NCBI RefSeq assembly: GCF_900116295.1
Contig: NZ_FPAF01000011.1
Coordinates: forward strand, 62,001 to 126,000
Length of the DNA stretch: 64,000 nucleotides
Direction: 5' to 3'
Source of the DNA: Bacillus sp. 103mf
GTDB taxonomy: Bacteria; Bacillota; Bacilli; Bacillales; Bacillaceae_G
The notes under the pieces were generated by a model. The model saw nothing but the letters and a program-made list of their open reading frames with translations. It searched no databases and was not told where the DNA came from. Below are positions 62,906 through 64,000 of this stretch, in pieces; within the stretch, counting starts at the first letter, position 1; every line of letters begins with the position of its first letter. The position numbers were made by a program, and so were the translations under genes.

Positions 62906-63712
62906 TTATAAAGGTAAGTCTCTTCTCTTAAACAGCATAACAGCCATTGCAAAAAGAATACAAGATGCTGCAAGTAAACCAATGCTTGGTGGCCATATGT
63001 TATAAGTTCCATCCACAATTTCTTGTGGACGATATAGGTTAAATATAGATAGATTTCTCATCCATTCCAATTTCTCACTCAATTTTCCTAGCATATCTAA
63101 TCCATAAAATAATACTGTTATACCTGTAGAAATACTTAACGCTTTCTTTTCATCATTCAGTAAGCAAGAAAAGAAAAATGAATAGGCACAAATAACAAGA
63201 AATACAAGTCCGTCAAGAAAATTGAGTTTTAAAAATAGCACTTTATCAAGAGATACTTTTTCAATTAACCATTCTGCCCCAACTAAACCGCCAAGATAAG
63301 TAACCATGACGATTGTAAATAGTCCAATGATTAAGACAGATGCTTGTGTCAAAATTACCTTTGTGCGCGAAACAGATGTAGATAATAAATAAGCCATTGA
63401 TCCTCTATCAACTAGATGAGCAACAAGTTGTGTTGATGCTAAAATACTATATACCATTAAGAGCAAAACAAAGATTAAACCATAATATTCTCCAGCTAAA
63501 AAGTCATTCAATTGTTCAATCCCTTTTTCGAACCCTACTGCTTTTAAAACCCCTTTAGGCATTGCTTTCATTATTTCATCTATTCCCTTTACAGATGAAA
63601 ACGATGGAAAGATCCAAATGAGTAACCATAAATAAAGAACGGAACCAACTGCATAGTTCAAAATCATTTTCGCATTTGCTTTTAAACTAGCAACAAATAA
63701 CGCTTTACTCAT
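62906..63712 (-). CDS. ABC-2 type transporter permease
   Basis: A 268-residue membrane protein with about six TM helices. The N terminus ASLKANAKMILNYAVGSVLY and LVDRGSMAYLLSTSVSRTKV are typical of ABC-2 permeases of export systems. Its ATG overlaps the stop of the ATPase gene by 4 bases (ATGA), so they are coupled. Substrate is not indicated; Bacillus relatives handle drugs, bacteriocins or lipids. Confidence 0.88.
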   Translation of the reverse strand: MSKALFVASLKANAKMILNYAVGSVLYLWLLIWIFPSFSSVKGIDEIMKAMPKGVLKAVGFEKGIEQLNDFLAGEYYGLIFVLLLMVYSILASTQLVAHLVDRGSMAYLLSTSVSRTKVILTQASVLIIGLFTIVMVTYLGGLVGAEWLIEKVSLDKVLFLKLNFLDGLVFLVICAYSFFFSCLLNDEKKALSISTGITVLFYGLDMLGKLSEKLEWMRNLSIFNLYRPQEIVDGTYNIWPPSIGLLAASCILFAMAVMLFKRRDLPL

Positions 63713-64000
63713 AATCGATTTTCTCCTTCCGCATCATAATAATGCATAAAGATATTTTCTAAATCCATTGTTCTCACCTGAAAACCAATTACATTATGCT
63801 GCGCCAATGTTTGAAGAAGTTCATTATAATTTCCCTGTACAATAATAGAAGCTGTATTCCCTTGCACATTCTGAATTTGCAACGCCGTTTTCTTTAATGA
63901 TTGCAATTCTTCGTGCGAAGATACTGTCACATCAATAACCTGCCGTTGTTTCGTTCGCAAATCATGAATATTTTCAACCGTTAGTAATCGTCCTTCTTTA
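63709..64000 (-). CDS. ABC transporter ATP-binding protein, C-terminal part (window edge)
   Basis: The frame is open to base 64000, so the ATPase domain lies to the right of the window and the visible 96 residues are only the C-terminal region after the NBD. KEGRLLTVENIHDLRTKQRQ follows, then SHEELQSLKKTALQIQNVQG and DLENIFMHYY, the usual tail of ABC-2 ATPases. It is cotranscribed with the permease. Confidence 0.85.
   Translation of the reverse strand, partial: KEGRLLTVENIHDLRTKQRQVIDVTVSSHEELQSLKKTALQIQNVQGNTASIIVQGNYNELLQTLAQHNVIGFQVRTMDLENIFMHYYDAEGENRL

Overview
The window is chromosomal DNA of a Bacillus cereus-group bacterium. It is AT-rich, the start sites carry strong AGGAGG-type ribosome-binding sites, and TTG starts are frequent. 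The gene set fits: a bacillolysin-type protease, a sporulenol/hopene cyclase, the bacillithiol gene pair yojF-bshB2, a YueD-type benzil reductase, a DUF1657 spore protein and many copies of cereus-group intergenic repeats. I saw no rRNA, tRNA, CRISPR array, insertion sequence or prophage. All functions below are read from protein motifs by eye; no database search was run.

Layout. 1-7.6 kb: end of a secreted neutral protease, a cardiolipin synthase-like enzyme, a spore DUF1657 protein, a NUDIX hydrolase, an XRE regulator/membrane protein pair with a clear operator, a decaying fatty-acid locus (fabH remnant and nonsense-interrupted fabZ), then yuzF-like and yojF-bshB2. 7.8-16 kb: ArsB/NhaD-type transporter, threonine dehydratase, Bcr/CflA drug exporter, a fungalysin-like secreted protease, a VanW lipoprotein, and a block of composite repeats. 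16-24 kb: a DUF3900 protein, then a tight five-gene operon (PIG-L deacetylase, GT4 glycosyltransferase, ATP-grasp ligase, APH-type kinase, second GT4) with a small atypical protein kinase upstream. 24-45 kb: mostly housekeeping and transport genes (KapD-like exonuclease, cold-shock protein with a structured leader, phosphodiester glycosidase-like protein, SatP, NUDIX, ferritin-like protein, YueD, ArgH-like lyase, class-A serine hydrolase, nucleoside hydrolase, a stand-alone RsgA C-terminal domain, panF-yhdT, aldehyde dehydrogenase, FabG/PhaB-like reductase, YfhD, sporulenol/hopene cyclase, YuiD, RarD, CPBP protease, DUF1294). 45-50 kb: a large RND exporter, a CarD-type regulator and a dead csp gene. 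50-57 kb: an operon coding for a single-pass membrane vWA protein and a 1,120-residue tubulin-like protein, followed by an unlisted 46-residue gene, plus two uncharacterised small genes. 57-64 kb: a methyltransferase, two tandem oppA paralogues and the end of an ABC exporter operon.

The two best candidates for an undescribed system are the vWA/tubulin-like operon (50.3-56.0 kb) and the glycosyltransferase/ATP-grasp/kinase/deacetylase operon (17.7-23.3 kb). The first looks like an extracytoplasmic sensor or adhesion domain coupled through the membrane to a cytoskeletal GTPase-like protein. The second has the enzyme logic of a small glycoconjugate pathway: sugar transfer, N-deacetylation, ATP-dependent ligation and phosphorylation. 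It recalls bacillithiol synthesis and the CotS/CotSA spore-surface genes but matches neither.

Other notable signals are a seven-copy dispersed intergenic repeat family, further repeat families, a 2.15-kb tandem duplication around oppA marked by a 32-bp direct repeat, and several operator-like palindromes. Many genes are single transcription units bounded by strong intrinsic terminators.
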